DNA from: Pacificibacter marinus | GTDB lineage: Bacteria; Pseudomonadota; Alphaproteobacteria; Rhodobacterales; Rhodobacteraceae | NCBI RefSeq assembly: GCF_018860665.1 | Contig: NZ_JAHKPK010000025.1 | Coordinates: forward strand, 38,279-102,278 | Length of the DNA stretch: 64,000 nt | Direction: 5' to 3' | Shown: positions 38,830-47,933 of the stretch, piece after piece | Position numbering within the stretch: position 1 is the first letter of the stretch | How the letters are laid out: each line of letters begins with the position of its first letter | Position numbers and translations under genes: made by a program | The notes under the pieces: model-generated | What the model was told of the DNA's origin: nothing | Databases searched by the model: none | What the model saw: only the letters and a program-made list of their open reading frames with translations

Positions 38830-40796
38830 TCGGCAGGTACTCCCTTGGGCTCGACACGCGTTTTGCGCGCCCCTGCGGCCACGCGATACCGCCGATCCGT
38901 CAAGGACATGAAGCCCCCAAGCGCCATAATAATAGTACCGCCCCAAATCCAATTGGCCAGTGGTTTCACATAAGTCCGCACAGCCCAGCCGCCATTAGAT
39001 TGCACATCGCCAATCACCACATAGACATCGCGCCACAGTCCTGAATCGATCCCTGCTTCGGTTGTGGGCATTTGTGCGACGGGATAATTGCGCTTTTCAG
39101 GGTGCAGTGAGGCAATTTTACGGTCTTCTTTGAACAGGGTCAAATCCGCCATGGTGGTGATGTAATTCGGACCTTGCTTACGTTCAACGTCGTTCAAGGT
39201 GATCGTAAAGCCTGCAACGTCAAAGGTTTCGCCGATCTGAACCACGCGAATGTCCTCAATCGTCCACGCCGTAAGCCCCGCAACTCCGGCGATGGTGACG
39301 CCCAAACCGCCATGAGCCAACAAACGCCCCCAATCGGCACGTGGCAAACGTAACAAGCGCGACAGGTCGCGTTTTTTGCCCAACTTAGAGGCAATGTCTT
39401 GAACCGCGCCGGATACAAGCCAGACGCCAAGACCTAGACCAATTGGGCCCAGAAGGGATTTTCCTGTTTGTATCACAGCGACCAGCGTCACCACAGCAAA
39501 TGCCAAGACCATAGAAGGGACCAATTTGCGCATGGCGGTTCCAAGCTTGGCGCGTTTCCACGGCATCATCGCACCAATGGGCAAGACGATGGCAAGCACG
39601 GTGAAAAACGGTGTAAACGCCGCATCAAAAAACGGTGCGCCAACAGACAGTTTACGGTCCCAAAAGGCTTCGGCCACAAGGGGCCAAATGGTGCCGATGA
39701 ACACAACAAATGCGGCCACAGCCAGCAGGATATTGTTGATGATCAAAGCCGTTTCACGCGAGGCCAAGGCAAACACGCCACGGGCTTCCATCGCGGCGGC
39801 ACGCAAGGAAAATAGGATCAAAGCACCGCCCATAAAGATGCCAAGAATCAGCAGGATAAAAATACCTCGCTCAGGATCATTGGCAAAAGCATGAACAGAG
39901 GTGATCACCCCAGAGCGCACAAGGAAAGTGCCGATGAGGGAAAATCCAAACGCAAGGATGGCCAACAAAATCGTCCATGCCTTCAAACTTTCGCGTTTTT
40001 CCACCACGATAGCCGAATGCAGCAAAGCGGCAGCGAACAACCAAGGCATGAAAGACGCGTTTTCAACAGGATCCCAAAACCAAAATCCGCCCCAGCCCAA
40101 CTCGTAATAAGCCCACCAAGAGCCAAGCCCGATACCGATGGTCAAGAACACCCATGCGGCCAAGGTCCAAGGGCGCACCCAACGGCCCCAAGCGGCGTCA
40201 ACACGGCCCTCCAAAAGGGCGGCAACGGCGAAAGAAAAGGTCATGGAAAGGCCCACGTAGCCCAAATACAAAAACGGAGGGTGGAACGCGAGGCCGGGAT
40301 CTTGCAACAGCGGATTGAGGTCTTGGCCGTTCATCGGCGGATTTGCCAGACGCACAAACGGGTTCGATGTGAACAGGATAAAGGCCAAAAAGGCAACGCC
40401 AATGGAGCCTTGCACCCCGATCACCCGCGCCTTGAGCGATGTCGGCAGGTTTTCACCGAATAAGGCTGCGGCCGCCCCAAACAAGGCAAGGATTAATACC
40501 CACAACAGCATCGATCCTTCGTGATTGCCCCAAACGCCTGAAATTTTATACAGCATCGGTTTGAGCGTGTGGGAATTCTCAACCACAATTTTTAGAGAAA
40601 AGTCGGAAGTGACAAAGGCATACATCAGCGCGCCAAATGAAAAGGCGATCAAAACCAGATGTACAAGCGCCGCAGGGGCCGCCAAATCCATAAAGGCACG
40701 CCTGCCAAACTGAGCCCCTATAAGAGGCAAAACAGTCTGGGCAATGGCCACAAAGAAGGCCAATACCAAGGCAAAATGTCCAAGTTCAACAAGCAT
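38826..40796 (-). CDS. ccmF: Cytochrome c heme lyase subunit CcmF
   Basis: A 656-residue protein with about fourteen hydrophobic segments, starting at MLVELGHFALVL after GGGAGAG. The heme-handling WWD segment GWGGFWFWDPVENASFMPWL is complete, with flanking conserved histidines (for example LLHSAIVVEKRESLK). A large periplasmic domain lies before the last membrane segment. CcmF attaches heme to apocytochromes c in the periplasm together with CcmH. A minus-strand terminator separates it from the lysis cassette upstream, so it is probably transcribed independently. Confidence 0.96.
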   Translation of the reverse strand: MLVELGHFALVLAFFVAIAQTVLPLIGAQFGRRAFMDLAAPAALVHLVLIAFSFGALMYAFVTSDFSLKIVVENSHTLKPMLYKISGVWGNHEGSMLLWVLILALFGAAAALFGENLPTSLKARVIGVQGSIGVAFLAFILFTSNPFVRLANPPMNGQDLNPLLQDPGLAFHPPFLYLGYVGLSMTFSFAVAALLEGRVDAAWGRWVRPWTLAAWVFLTIGIGLGSWWAYYELGWGGFWFWDPVENASFMPWLFAAALLHSAIVVEKRESLKAWTILLAILAFGFSLIGTFLVRSGVITSVHAFANDPERGIFILLILGIFMGGALILFSLRAAAMEARGVFALASRETALIINNILLAVAAFVVFIGTIWPLVAEAFWDRKLSVGAPFFDAAFTPFFTVLAIVLPIGAMMPWKRAKLGTAMRKLVPSMVLAFAVVTLVAVIQTGKSLLGPIGLGLGVWLVSGAVQDIASKLGKKRDLSRLLRLPRADWGRLLAHGGLGVTIAGVAGLTAWTIEDIRVVQIGETFDVAGFTITLNDVERKQGPNYITTMADLTLFKEDRKIASLHPEKRNYPVAQMPTTEAGIDSGLWRDVYVVIGDVQSNGGWAVRTYVKPLANWIWGGTIIMALGGFMSLTDRRYRVAAGARKTRVEPKGVPAE

Positions 40797-40911
40797 AGTG
40801 TCTCTCCCTGAGAGCTGTAACACTCCAATGAGAGCTGTTGTAGCTTGCTTGTCCCCCGCCGCCAATGGGATGCGCTGCGATGTCGCAAATAAGTGAGATC
40901 AACAACACGCG

Positions 40912-40934
40912 AAAAAGGGGGGATCAAAGCCCCC
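40912..40934 (-). terminator. Rho-independent terminator of the lysis cassette
   Basis: On the minus strand a G-rich/C-rich stem (GGGGGC...TCCCCCC) is followed by TTTTT. It lies 44 bp after the last cassette gene and upstream of ccmF. Confidence 0.78.
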
Positions 40935-40977
40935 TCTTCCCTCTATCTCACCCACGTATCCTATGGATGATGAGACT

Positions 40978-41400
40978 TCAAATCACCCATAAAACCCCCA
41001 GAGACAAAAGCAAGGCGCCAAGAACTGGTACCAAAAAACTAAAACCATGGTAACCAAATGACCCTTGAATGACCGCAAAATGCAGCACGGCGCCCGTCAT
41101 CAGCAAAGACAAAAAGGCGAACAGAACCGCAGCTTCCACGCCCCAGACAGAGCTCAAGCGCACTTGTGACGCCCACCACCAGCCCAAGGTCGAACCAAGC
41201 CCTGCCCAACTGAACGACATACCCAAGGCCAGTGGCGTAGCACGCACTTGCCAAAGCCAAAAGAACGTGCCCGAAATGACCAGTGCCATCACGCAGATCG
41301 CGCCATACCCGATCAGAACCATTTGTGTGGTGCCGATCAAAGACATACCCATAAGCGCCAAGCCCAAGATCACGCCATATAATGTGAGTGCTTGTTTCAT
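40978..41400 (-). CDS. Small four-TM membrane protein, last gene of the lysis cassette
   Basis: A 140-residue, strongly hydrophobic protein with four predicted membrane segments (ALTLYGVILGLALMGMSLIG, VLIGYGAICVMALVISG, VEAAVLFAFLSLLMTGAVLH, LVPVLGALLLSLGVLWV). No family is recognised. It starts at MKQALTLYG, overlapping the preceding 45-residue gene by 4 bp, and ends the run of five overlapping genes that begins with the endolysin. An accessory role in membrane disruption is possible; a passenger role is equally possible. Confidence 0.75.
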   Translation of the reverse strand: MKQALTLYGVILGLALMGMSLIGTTQMVLIGYGAICVMALVISGTFFWLWQVRATPLALGMSFSWAGLGSTLGWWWASQVRLSSVWGVEAAVLFAFLSLLMTGAVLHFAVIQGSFGYHGFSFLVPVLGALLLSLGVLWVI

Positions 41401-41534
41401 TGCTTCAACATCTCCTTCACCGCCGCATCCAAAGCACTTGCGGCGTCGTGATTGCGTTTGACGGCCTTTGCAAGCGGCGTGCCTGCAACCAAGCCCAAGA
41501 GCCAAATCGAGATTTCATTTAGATGCGGCCTCAT
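41397..41534 (-). CDS. 45-residue small protein in the lysis cassette
   Basis: Reading on the minus strand from the ATG at 41532-41534 gives MRPHLNEISIWLLGLVAG..., ending ...AAVKEMLKQ. The first half has a short hydrophobic stretch (ISIWLLGLVAGTPLA), and the second is an alpha-helical, charged Ala/Lys/Glu segment. The ATG overlaps the previous stop (TGATG) and the TGA overlaps the next ATG (ATGA), so the gene is locked into the translationally coupled cassette. That coupling is the main evidence that it is real. No family is recognised. Confidence 0.65.
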   Translation of the reverse strand: MRPHLNEISIWLLGLVAGTPLAKAVKRNHDAASALDAAVKEMLKQ

Positions 41535-41722
41535 CAATGCGCCCCCCCTCTTGGCAGTCGTTCTCGGATCATCGTCGTCATCTCAATTAAGATTTGCGAG
41601 TTTTTATCGAGCACGGCGCGGGTGGCTTGGTCTTTCTGTAAGTCCCGATATAAAAGGAAAAAAACCATAATCGCCCATGGCCCGTGATCGGACAGAGCAT
41701 TGATCAGCGCATCACTCATCAT
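41534..41722 (-). CDS. 62/63-residue single-TM protein next to the holin gene
   Basis: The protein starts MMSDALINALSDHG; either ATG at 41722 or 41719 can be used. One membrane segment (GPWAIMVFFLLYRDL) is followed by a charged helix (DLQKDQATRAVLDKNSQI) and a basic tail. The arrangement resembles small phage holin/antiholin (BhlA/UviB-like) or spanin-type proteins, but this is only resemblance. It overlaps the holin gene by 11 bp upstream and the 45-residue gene by 1 bp downstream. Confidence 0.78.
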   Translation of the reverse strand: MMSDALINALSDHGPWAIMVFFLLYRDLQKDQATRAVLDKNSQILIEMTTMIRERLPRGGAH

Positions 41723-42329
41723 TGTCCGCCCTCCAAGCCGCCAAGGCCGGATTTTCGGCATCAAACCCTGGCACTTCCGGCAGGTTTTGCTCAGGTAAAG
41801 GGCCAGCTGCATAGGCTGTTTGCACCAATGGAACGGTTTCGCCCTTCGCCCCGGCTTCCAGCGCTCTGAGCGCATCTAGCGCGCGAATATTAGCCGTCAC
41901 AATCGGCGCTTGGGCCACGGTTGCAGCGATGGAGCGTTGAAAGTTTTGCCCCGTTGCCTGATAACGCGCGCCAAAATAAAAGCTGACAATCGCCCCCATG
42001 AGCCACCACAACGGCTCAGGGATCAGCGCGACCCCCTGCATCCGCTCGGCGAACCAAATCGGATTGACCATTGCAGCCACACATAACCCGATAGAACCAA
42101 AAGCCATCAGGGGACGCGGCACGCGATTGAGCCCATCCATAAACCGGTCAAACCGACCAGTGCGCGCCACGGCGAACTCTTTGGCAAATTGATCCATAGC
42201 CGCAGCGCGCAGGTTTGCGTCACGAATCGAACCGTTTTCGGTGTTTTCCATGAACACCTCAGCCGTCTCTTTGATCACATTCTGCCCATTACCAAACAGC
42301 AATTGACCTAGAATCTGAACTATTCCCAT
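41712..42329 (-). CDS. Holin of the GTA-release type (3-TM family)
   Basis: A 205-residue protein matching the 'holin of 3TMs, for gene-transfer release' family. An amphipathic N-terminus (MGIVQILGQLLFGNGQNVIK), a helical region, and hydrophobic segments PLMAFGSIGLCVAAMVNPIWF and PLWWLMGAIVSFYFGARY precede a hydrophilic tail. In Rhodobacter capsulatus such a holin and its endolysin release gene transfer agents by lysis and are encoded apart from the capsid cluster. It overlaps the endolysin gene by 10 bp, which supports the same role here. Confidence 0.87.
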   Translation of the reverse strand: MGIVQILGQLLFGNGQNVIKETAEVFMENTENGSIRDANLRAAAMDQFAKEFAVARTGRFDRFMDGLNRVPRPLMAFGSIGLCVAAMVNPIWFAERMQGVALIPEPLWWLMGAIVSFYFGARYQATGQNFQRSIAATVAQAPIVTANIRALDALRALEAGAKGETVPLVQTAYAAGPLPEQNLPEVPGFDAENPALAAWRADNDE

Positions 42330-42931
42330 GACGCCACCCGTGCGGCATGTTCTGCCTCAGTCAGATGATATCTTGGGGAAATGAACTCTTCAGCCCGTGT
42401 GATCCAACCACCTTTGCCACCGTCGCGCCGTTTCGCGTATTTACGGCTCTTGGGGCGTCTGTCGGCCAAAGCGTAGTAATAGTTGCGCCGCGCAATTCCA
42501 AAGGCATCCGCCAGATGATGCGGGGCCAAGCTTTGCGCGATCAAGCAGGCTTCGATCGTTTGCGGGCCGATTTGACCATCAACGACAATATTTTGCCCCA
42601 TATCGACCAAAAGCCGTTGCAAAATACGCACCGCGTTCGTGCCTGCGTTGACATACATGTCAAACACAGTGGCGTGCAGCACCGGCGGCAGTTCGTCGAT
42701 GCGTGGCCCGCTAAAGTAGTGTTCAACGAAAATGTCGCGGGCCTGCGCTCGCGTCAACATGCGCACATCTGACGACGTCACCCGCCCGTCACCGTCATTA
42801 TCGATCCCAAGTCTGCGCAGCGTGCCGATGGTGACGCCAAAGTTGGTCGCGCCTCCCAAATCATCGGGATCATCCACATAACCGCCCTCACGAGCGATAA
42901 TGTCATTTGCTATTTGCTGTACTGTTTTCAT
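42320..42931 (-). CDS. GTA-type endolysin (glycoside hydrolase family 108)
   Basis: A 203-residue murein hydrolase. The catalytic glutamate is in the N-terminal IIAREGGYVDDPDDLGGATN, typical of GH108. A C-terminal peptidoglycan-binding-3-like part follows (VVDGQIGPQTIEA). It contains DNDGDGRVTSSD (about residues 44-55), which matches an EF-hand/dockerin calcium loop. There is no signal peptide, so export must depend on the overlapping holin. First gene of the cassette; its promoter must lie in the 74 bp before it or be shared with ccmE. Confidence 0.9.
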   Translation of the reverse strand: MKTVQQIANDIIAREGGYVDDPDDLGGATNFGVTIGTLRRLGIDNDGDGRVTSSDVRMLTRAQARDIFVEHYFSGPRIDELPPVLHATVFDMYVNAGTNAVRILQRLLVDMGQNIVVDGQIGPQTIEACLIAQSLAPHHLADAFGIARRNYYYALADRRPKSRKYAKRRDGGKGGWITRAEEFISPRYHLTEAEHAARVASWE

Positions 42932-43005
42932 ATGCCCAAACCCACCAATTTGATGGATTAAGGCTGCCGTAAAAAGGTTAACGCAGACGGACTAGTGCGT
43001 GCGGG

Positions 43006-43449
43006 TCACTCAGCGCTGGATTGATAAACGCCCTGTTCTTTCAAAGCGTCGACAACTTCTTTGGGCATATAGGTTTCGTCATGTTTGGCCAAAATCTCCG
43101 AGGCGACAAAGACGCCATCTTGCAACGTACCTGTGCCCACCATACCCTGATTTTCGCCGAACAAATCCGGCAGAACGCCTGTGTAGCTGACAGGCACTGT
43201 GGCGTTGGTGTCAGTCACCTCAAAGGTCACAGCCGTGCCTTCGCCGCGTATCAAGCTGCCCTCAAGAACCAGCCCGCCAATGCGAAAGACTTCATTTGGG
43301 CGCGGTGGTTCTTCGACCACTTGAGTTGGTGATCGAAACAGATTGATGCCGTCTTTCATCGCAAAACCAATCAAAGCCGTGGACACAGTAAGTGCAACGG
43401 CGGCCACCGCAATGATTTGAATACGGCGTTGTTTTTTAAGGTTCTTCAT
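43006..43449 (-). CDS. ccmE: Cytochrome c maturation heme chaperone CcmE
   Basis: A 147-residue periplasmic heme chaperone anchored by one N-terminal membrane segment (IIAVAAVALTVSTALIGFAM). The OB-fold core (FRIGGLVLEGSL, VTFEVTDTNATVPVSYTGVLPDLF) ends with the covalent heme-binding histidine in LAKHDETYMP. It passes heme to CcmF. The lysis cassette separates it from ccmF-ccmH. It is encoded 27 bp downstream of argC on the same strand. Confidence 0.96.
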   Translation of the reverse strand: MKNLKKQRRIQIIAVAAVALTVSTALIGFAMKDGINLFRSPTQVVEEPPRPNEVFRIGGLVLEGSLIRGEGTAVTFEVTDTNATVPVSYTGVLPDLFGENQGMVGTGTLQDGVFVASEILAKHDETYMPKEVVDALKEQGVYQSSAE

Positions 43450-43476
43450 TGCACATCCTTCATCGTTTTCGCCGCT

Positions 43477-44505
43477 CTAAGGATAGACAGGTGCCAAGGT
43501 CAGCCCTGTCACCTCATCAAGTCCCAGCATCAAATTGGCATTTTGGATTGCCTGCCCGCTTGAGCCTTTGGTCAGGTTATCCAGTGCGGCGATAACGATC
43601 ACGCGGCCCGCACGGCGGTCGGCGACGACACCGATATGGCAGTAATTTGACGCCCGCACATGTTTAAGTGCTGGCACTTCGCCCATAGGCAACACTTGGA
43701 TGAATGGCTCATCTGTGTATTGCTTGACCAAAGCGTCATAGACGGCTTGCGCGTCACCTTTGACATAGGCCGTGGCCAAAATACCGTGGGTGGCAGGGAT
43801 CAAATGCGGAGTGAATTGAATCTCAACCGGACGCCCTGCGATCAAGGAAAATTCCTGATCGAATTCGCCCAAGTGACGGTGTTTGCCACCGACAGAATAG
43901 CCAAAGGCATTGTCGTGCAATTCGCCGAACAAAAACGGTTCTTTGAGCGAACGCCCTGCCCCAGACACACCAACTTTAAGGTCCAGAATGATGTCATCCA
44001 AATCGATCACACCAGAGGCCACTAGAGGACGCAAAATGAATTGGCCCGTCGCGGCATTACACCCCGTGCCCGCCACAAGGCGTGCTGCTTTGATCTCGTC
44101 TCGGTAAAATTCGGTCAGGCCGTAGACAGCTTCGGATTGCATCTCGATGGCAGAATGAGGTTGGCCGTACCATTTTGCATAGGCTTCGGGATCGCGCAGA
44201 CGGAAATCAGCGGACAGATCCACCACTTTCAACGTCTTGGGCAATTTCGAAATCACCGCCTGAGAGGTCGCATGGGGCAGCGCACAAAAAGCCAGATCAA
44301 CGCCAGCGAAATCGATGTCATCAATCTTGCACAACGCAGGCAGGTCCAAATGACGCAGATGCGGATACACATCCGCCATCGCCATCCCCGCTTTGCGATC
44401 GCCAGACAGGGCCACGATGTCCATCTTGGGATGTGTCGCAATCAAGCGCACGAGTTCGGCACCAGTGTAACCAGAGGCGCCCAAAATGGCGATTTTATAG
44501 GTCAT
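43477..44505 (-). CDS. argC: N-acetyl-gamma-glutamyl-phosphate reductase
   Basis: A 342-residue arginine-biosynthesis enzyme that reduces N-acetylglutamyl phosphate with NADPH. The start [20 protein letters not shown] begins directly with the nucleotide-binding loop; the longer frame upstream is unsupported. The catalytic cysteine is in [13 protein letters not shown] and the histidine region is [14 protein letters not shown]. The 204-bp gap before it holds TTAGCGTTAA (44559-44568), identical to the core of the operator before the second gap gene, and an 8-bp inverted repeat at 44648-44680. Confidence 0.96.
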   Translation of the reverse strand: MTYKIAILGASGYTGAELVRLIATHPKMDIVALSGDRKAGMAMADVYPHLRHLDLPALCKIDDIDFAGVDLAFCALPHATSQAVISKLPKTLKVVDLSADFRLRDPEAYAKWYGQPHSAIEMQSEAVYGLTEFYRDEIKAARLVAGTGCNAATGQFILRPLVASGVIDLDDIILDLKVGVSGAGRSLKEPFLFGELHDNAFGYSVGGKHRHLGEFDQEFSLIAGRPVEIQFTPHLIPATHGILATAYVKGDAQAVYDALVKQYTDEPFIQVLPMGEVPALKHVRASNYCHIGVVADRRAGRVIVIAALDNLTKGSSGQAIQNANLMLGLDEVTGLTLAPVYP

Positions 44506-44709
44506 AACTCTCTCTTTGATCTCAGGGCTGATCTGACAGGCAAAGCCCGCAGCGGGAATTAGCGTTAATGTACTGATGCAGGTGGCAAAGCGCAATTGCG
44601 GCAAAATGGCAGGAGACCGAAAGGCGCAAGGCTATCATCGAAATTATCCTGTCAGATCGCGTCCACGAACCACTGACAGGAACACGGGACAGACCAAACA
44701 TCGAATGCG

Positions 44710-45522
44710 TCAGGCCTTTTGAAACGTCACTTGGCGCTTTAAAAATTGCGTGGCTCCGCGGCTGACTTTGGCGGGGTCGCCGGTTGTCAAAAACTGGCTC
44801 TCTGTCCCTGCCCCGATCATTTCAGGACGGCGCTCCAGATAGTTTTCCAAGCTTTCGGCCACTAAGTTGGCTTGCGAAAACACTTTTACATCTGCGCCCA
44901 ATGCGTCTTGGAATTCCTTTTCCATCATTGGGTAGTGCGTACAGCCCAAGATCGCCGCATCTGGTTTGGGCAGTTTGCGTTTCAACGCATCCACATGAGA
45001 GCGCACCAAAGCATCAGCCAAAATCATATCGCCGTCTTCAATCGCATCAACCACACCACCGCAGGCTTGGGCTTCGACATCGACGCCAATGGCGCGAAAC
45101 GCCAGTTCGCGCTGAAACGCGCGCGACGACACAGTGGCAGGTGTGGCAAACAAGGCCACGGATTTCACCGCGACCTCTTTGGGCGGAGAATTATCCCCCC
45201 ATTGACGTTCCGTCAGCGCCTCGATCAAGGGCACAAAGACGCCCAAGACGCGTTTATCAGTGGGAATCCAGCTTTCTTGCATCCGGCGCAAAGCCGCAGC
45301 TGAGGCGGTATTACATGCCAAGATTACCAGATCACAGCCTGCATCCCAAAGACGCTCAACAGCCGCCGTGGTCAAGTTGTAAATATCATCTGCATCGCGC
45401 ACGCCGTAAGGCGCATGTGCGCTGTCACCGAAATAAACCAATGGCAGATCAGGCATACGCTTACTAACCGCGTCATAAACCGTCAGCCCGCCAAGCCCGC
45501 TGTCAAAAATACCTACTGCCAT
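44710..45522 (-). CDS. murI: Glutamate racemase
   Basis: A 270-residue enzyme that makes D-glutamate for peptidoglycan. The two catalytic cysteines are in [14 protein letters not shown] and [10 protein letters not shown], and the N-terminal motif is [15 protein letters not shown]. It ends a pair with the acyltransferase gene, which stops 3 bp upstream of its ATG, so the two are probably cotranscribed. Confidence 0.96.
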   Translation of the reverse strand: MAVGIFDSGLGGLTVYDAVSKRMPDLPLVYFGDSAHAPYGVRDADDIYNLTTAAVERLWDAGCDLVILACNTASAAALRRMQESWIPTDKRVLGVFVPLIEALTERQWGDNSPPKEVAVKSVALFATPATVSSRAFQRELAFRAIGVDVEAQACGGVVDAIEDGDMILADALVRSHVDALKRKLPKPDAAILGCTHYPMMEKEFQDALGADVKVFSQANLVAESLENYLERRPEMIGAGTESQFLTTGDPAKVSRGATQFLKRQVTFQKA

Positions 45523-45524
45523 GC

Positions 45525-46520
45525 TTAATACCGGTCCTTTTGACCTTTTGTGGACACCCGAAATCGTTTCAGCGGAGCGCCGAACAATGTACGCGGAGTC
45601 GCCCCATGCTTTGCCTCAAACTCGAACCCAAGCGTCAGATTGTCAATGGGATTAGGAGATAAAGCGTAGGTCCGCCTACGCAGAAAATCCATCATCTGTT
45701 TCGGGTCTTTGCGGTAGGGTTCCAGCTCTTCTGGCGCGATCGGTTCGCCAATGACCACGCGCACGGGTTCATCGATACGGTTTTTAAACTCACGGATCAA
45801 AAGGCCTGTGCGCAGACTAGAATGCAGATGGCTGGCCAATTGGAACAGGCGTGAATTGCTGCCCTCAAAGAAAATCGGCACGACCTGCGCGCCAGATTTG
45901 GCGACCATCTTGGCTGTAAACGCGCGCCAAGATGGGTCCAGAGGCTTGCCCATCGGCGTGGCAGAGGTCGACACAGTGCCGCCCGGAAAAATCCCGATAC
46001 AGCCGCCATCTGCGAGATATTTTAACGCCACTTTGCGAGTCTCAAGATTAAGCTGCACCGCTTCTTTGCTTGCATCGAACGATACGGGCAAAATTACGCG
46101 ATCAATATCCTCGGCCTGTTTGAAGACCGTATTTGCCAAAATTCGAAAATCACCGCGCGTAACCGAAAGGATATGCCCCATCATCAACCCATCCAAAATC
46201 CCATAAGGATGGTTCGAGACAACAATCAAAGGCCCCTCGCGCGGGATATTTTCCAGCGCGCCCACAAGCACATCAAGTTCAAGCCCGTAACGGCGCACCA
46301 TGACCTGCCAAATCGTCTGTCCGTCTTCAAGATCTTTGCTATAGCCCTCGGCCCGCTTGATCAAAGACAAACGCCCCGTGACATTTTCCATCACACGAAT
46401 AAGTGCACGCCCAGGCCGCGTCTGCGCCGAACTGGCATAGGTGATATCTCGCGCGACTTGGCGATCTTTGCGGGCACTTTCTTTACAAGCACCATTTTTA
46501 GGTTTTGGATGCACAATCAC
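45525..46520 (-). CDS. Lysophospholipid acyltransferase family protein
   Basis: A 331-residue acyltransferase with the HX4D motif in [16 protein letters not shown] and the glycerol-phosphate-type motif [13 protein letters not shown]. It has the architecture of putative hemolysin/OlsA-like acyltransferases that acylate lyso-ornithine or glycerolipids. It lacks a clear membrane anchor. The exact substrate is unknown. The N-terminal roughly 35 residues before [13 protein letters not shown] are basic, and a later start is possible. Confidence 0.85.
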   Translation of the reverse strand: MIVHPKPKNGACKESARKDRQVARDITYASSAQTRPGRALIRVMENVTGRLSLIKRAEGYSKDLEDGQTIWQVMVRRYGLELDVLVGALENIPREGPLIVVSNHPYGILDGLMMGHILSVTRGDFRILANTVFKQAEDIDRVILPVSFDASKEAVQLNLETRKVALKYLADGGCIGIFPGGTVSTSATPMGKPLDPSWRAFTAKMVAKSGAQVVPIFFEGSNSRLFQLASHLHSSLRTGLLIREFKNRIDEPVRVVIGEPIAPEELEPYRKDPKQMMDFLRRRTYALSPNPIDNLTLGFEFEAKHGATPRTLFGAPLKRFRVSTKGQKDRY

Positions 46521-46855
46521 TTGGGGCTATTCCATTCATAAATGTTCAGACACTTTAGCGTGCCAAACGATCCGCCTCCATTGTTTTTCTCAAAAAATGA
46601 GTCTCGGTTCATGATTTTTTACACAAAACCAGTGAATTGAAACGACATATATGCCTAAAGCCTGCGCAGGCAGGTTTTAAGGCAGCTATATTTTTATCGT
46701 AAACGTAAAAAATTCGTGAAAAAGCGAAGCTAAGCCAAACAAGTGGCAATCTCCTCTTGCAGCCTGATCAAAAAACGCAAATGAGAGCCCCCAAACCGCA
46801 CTTTGTCCGGACAGACAACTATGTTACAGGTAATGAGACTAAAAAGGTTATAGGT
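46521..46855. other. AT-rich divergent intergenic region
   Basis: A 335-bp gap without a gene between the divergent acyltransferase and VtlR-like genes, clearly AT-richer than its surroundings. It holds a GC-rich palindrome (GCCTGCGCAGGC, about 46656-46667), a perfect 10-bp palindrome TGTCCGGACA (46804-46813) about 40 bp before the VtlR-like ATG, and A/T tracts typical of promoters. I could not assign -35/-10 elements with confidence. Confidence 0.5.
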
Positions 46856-47758
46856 ATGGACTGGGATAAACTACGGATTTTTCACGCGGTTGCAGATGCA
46901 GGATCACTGACTCACGCGGGTGATACATTGCATCTAAGCCAATCGGCTGTGTCGCGCCAAATTCGTGCGCTCGAAGAATCGCTCAGTACAACGCTGTTTC
47001 ACCGTCACGCCCGAGGCTTGATCTTAACCGAACAAGGCGAATTGTTGTTTGACGCCACCCGTGCCATGGCCAAACGCCTTGATGCGGCCGCCGCGCGCAT
47101 CAAAGACAGCGAAGAAGAAGTCTACGGCGAGCTGCGCGTCACCACAGCCACGGGCTTTGGCACACTTTGGCTAGCCCCCCGCCTGTCGAAACTCTATAAA
47201 AAATACCCAGACCTGACGATCGACCTGATGCTTGAGGAACGGGTACTGGATTTGCCGATGCGCGAGGCTGACGTGGCCATTCGTATGAAAGAGCCATCAC
47301 AGGCAGATTTGATCCGCAAACGCTTGATGAACATCCGCATGCGATTGTTTGCGACACAAAAGTATCTCGACGAACATGGCACGCCCAAGGATTTGGACGA
47401 TTTTGACAACCACCGCCTGATTTCTCAAAACCCGAAATCGGCGCAGGTTGCGGCTGGGGCAAGCCTGTCTCATGAGCTAAGCCTGCATGAAGTGAAATCC
47501 AAACTCTACGTGAACAACTATTTTGGCGTGCTGCAAGCTGTTCTCAACGATCTCGGAATCGGTCTTTTGCCAGATTACCTATTCGACAGCGCGCCAAATC
47601 TTGTGCGCGTTTTGGATACGGTTGAAAGCAATGAAGTGCCCGTATTCTTGGCCTACCCTGAAGAACTGCGTCACTCGAAGCGCATCGAAGTGTTCCGCGA
47701 TTTCATCACCAGTGAAATCAATGAGTACCGCCGCCGCCTTCGCGACACCCCAAGCTGA
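46856..47758 (+). CDS. LysR-family regulator, VtlR/LsrB type
   Basis: A 300-residue LysR regulator. The N-terminus MDWDKLRIFHAVADAGSLTH with the HTH LHLSQSAVSRQIRALEESL is the typical start of VtlR (Brucella, Agrobacterium) and LsrB (Sinorhizobium). The effector domain follows from about residue 90. In Rhizobiales VtlR controls AbcR-type sRNAs and lies next to an abcR gene. Here a candidate sRNA gene follows 175 bp downstream on the same strand. Assignment to the VtlR group is from sequence likeness, not a phylogeny. Confidence 0.85.
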   Translation: MDWDKLRIFHAVADAGSLTHAGDTLHLSQSAVSRQIRALEESLSTTLFHRHARGLILTEQGELLFDATRAMAKRLDAAAARIKDSEEEVYGELRVTTATGFGTLWLAPRLSKLYKKYPDLTIDLMLEERVLDLPMREADVAIRMKEPSQADLIRKRLMNIRMRLFATQKYLDEHGTPKDLDDFDNHRLISQNPKSAQVAAGASLSHELSLHEVKSKLYVNNYFGVLQAVLNDLGIGLLPDYLFDSAPNLVRVLDTVESNEVPVFLAYPEELRHSKRIEVFRDFITSEINEYRRRLRDTPS

Positions 47759-47899
47759 GGGCGTGGCCTGTAGGCCTGCTCGAAGTGAGTGCTATCAATT
47801 TCATCCTATATTCCATTATTTCAGGCCGTTACAAGCAAGCCCCACCCAAGCTATGCGCTGAGCGCATAGCGGACATGCGCAATTTTACCCCATTCCCCC

Positions 47900-47927
47900 T
47901 TGAACGATTCACAAACCGCACATAAAT
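47900..47927 (+). promoter_or_regulatory. Promoter of the candidate sRNA
   Basis: TTGAAC (47900-47905) and ATAAAT (47922-47927) are separated by 16 bp. Transcription would begin near 47934, 54 bp before the terminator stem. No open reading frame follows. Confidence 0.55.
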
Positions 47928-47933
47928 CAACCA

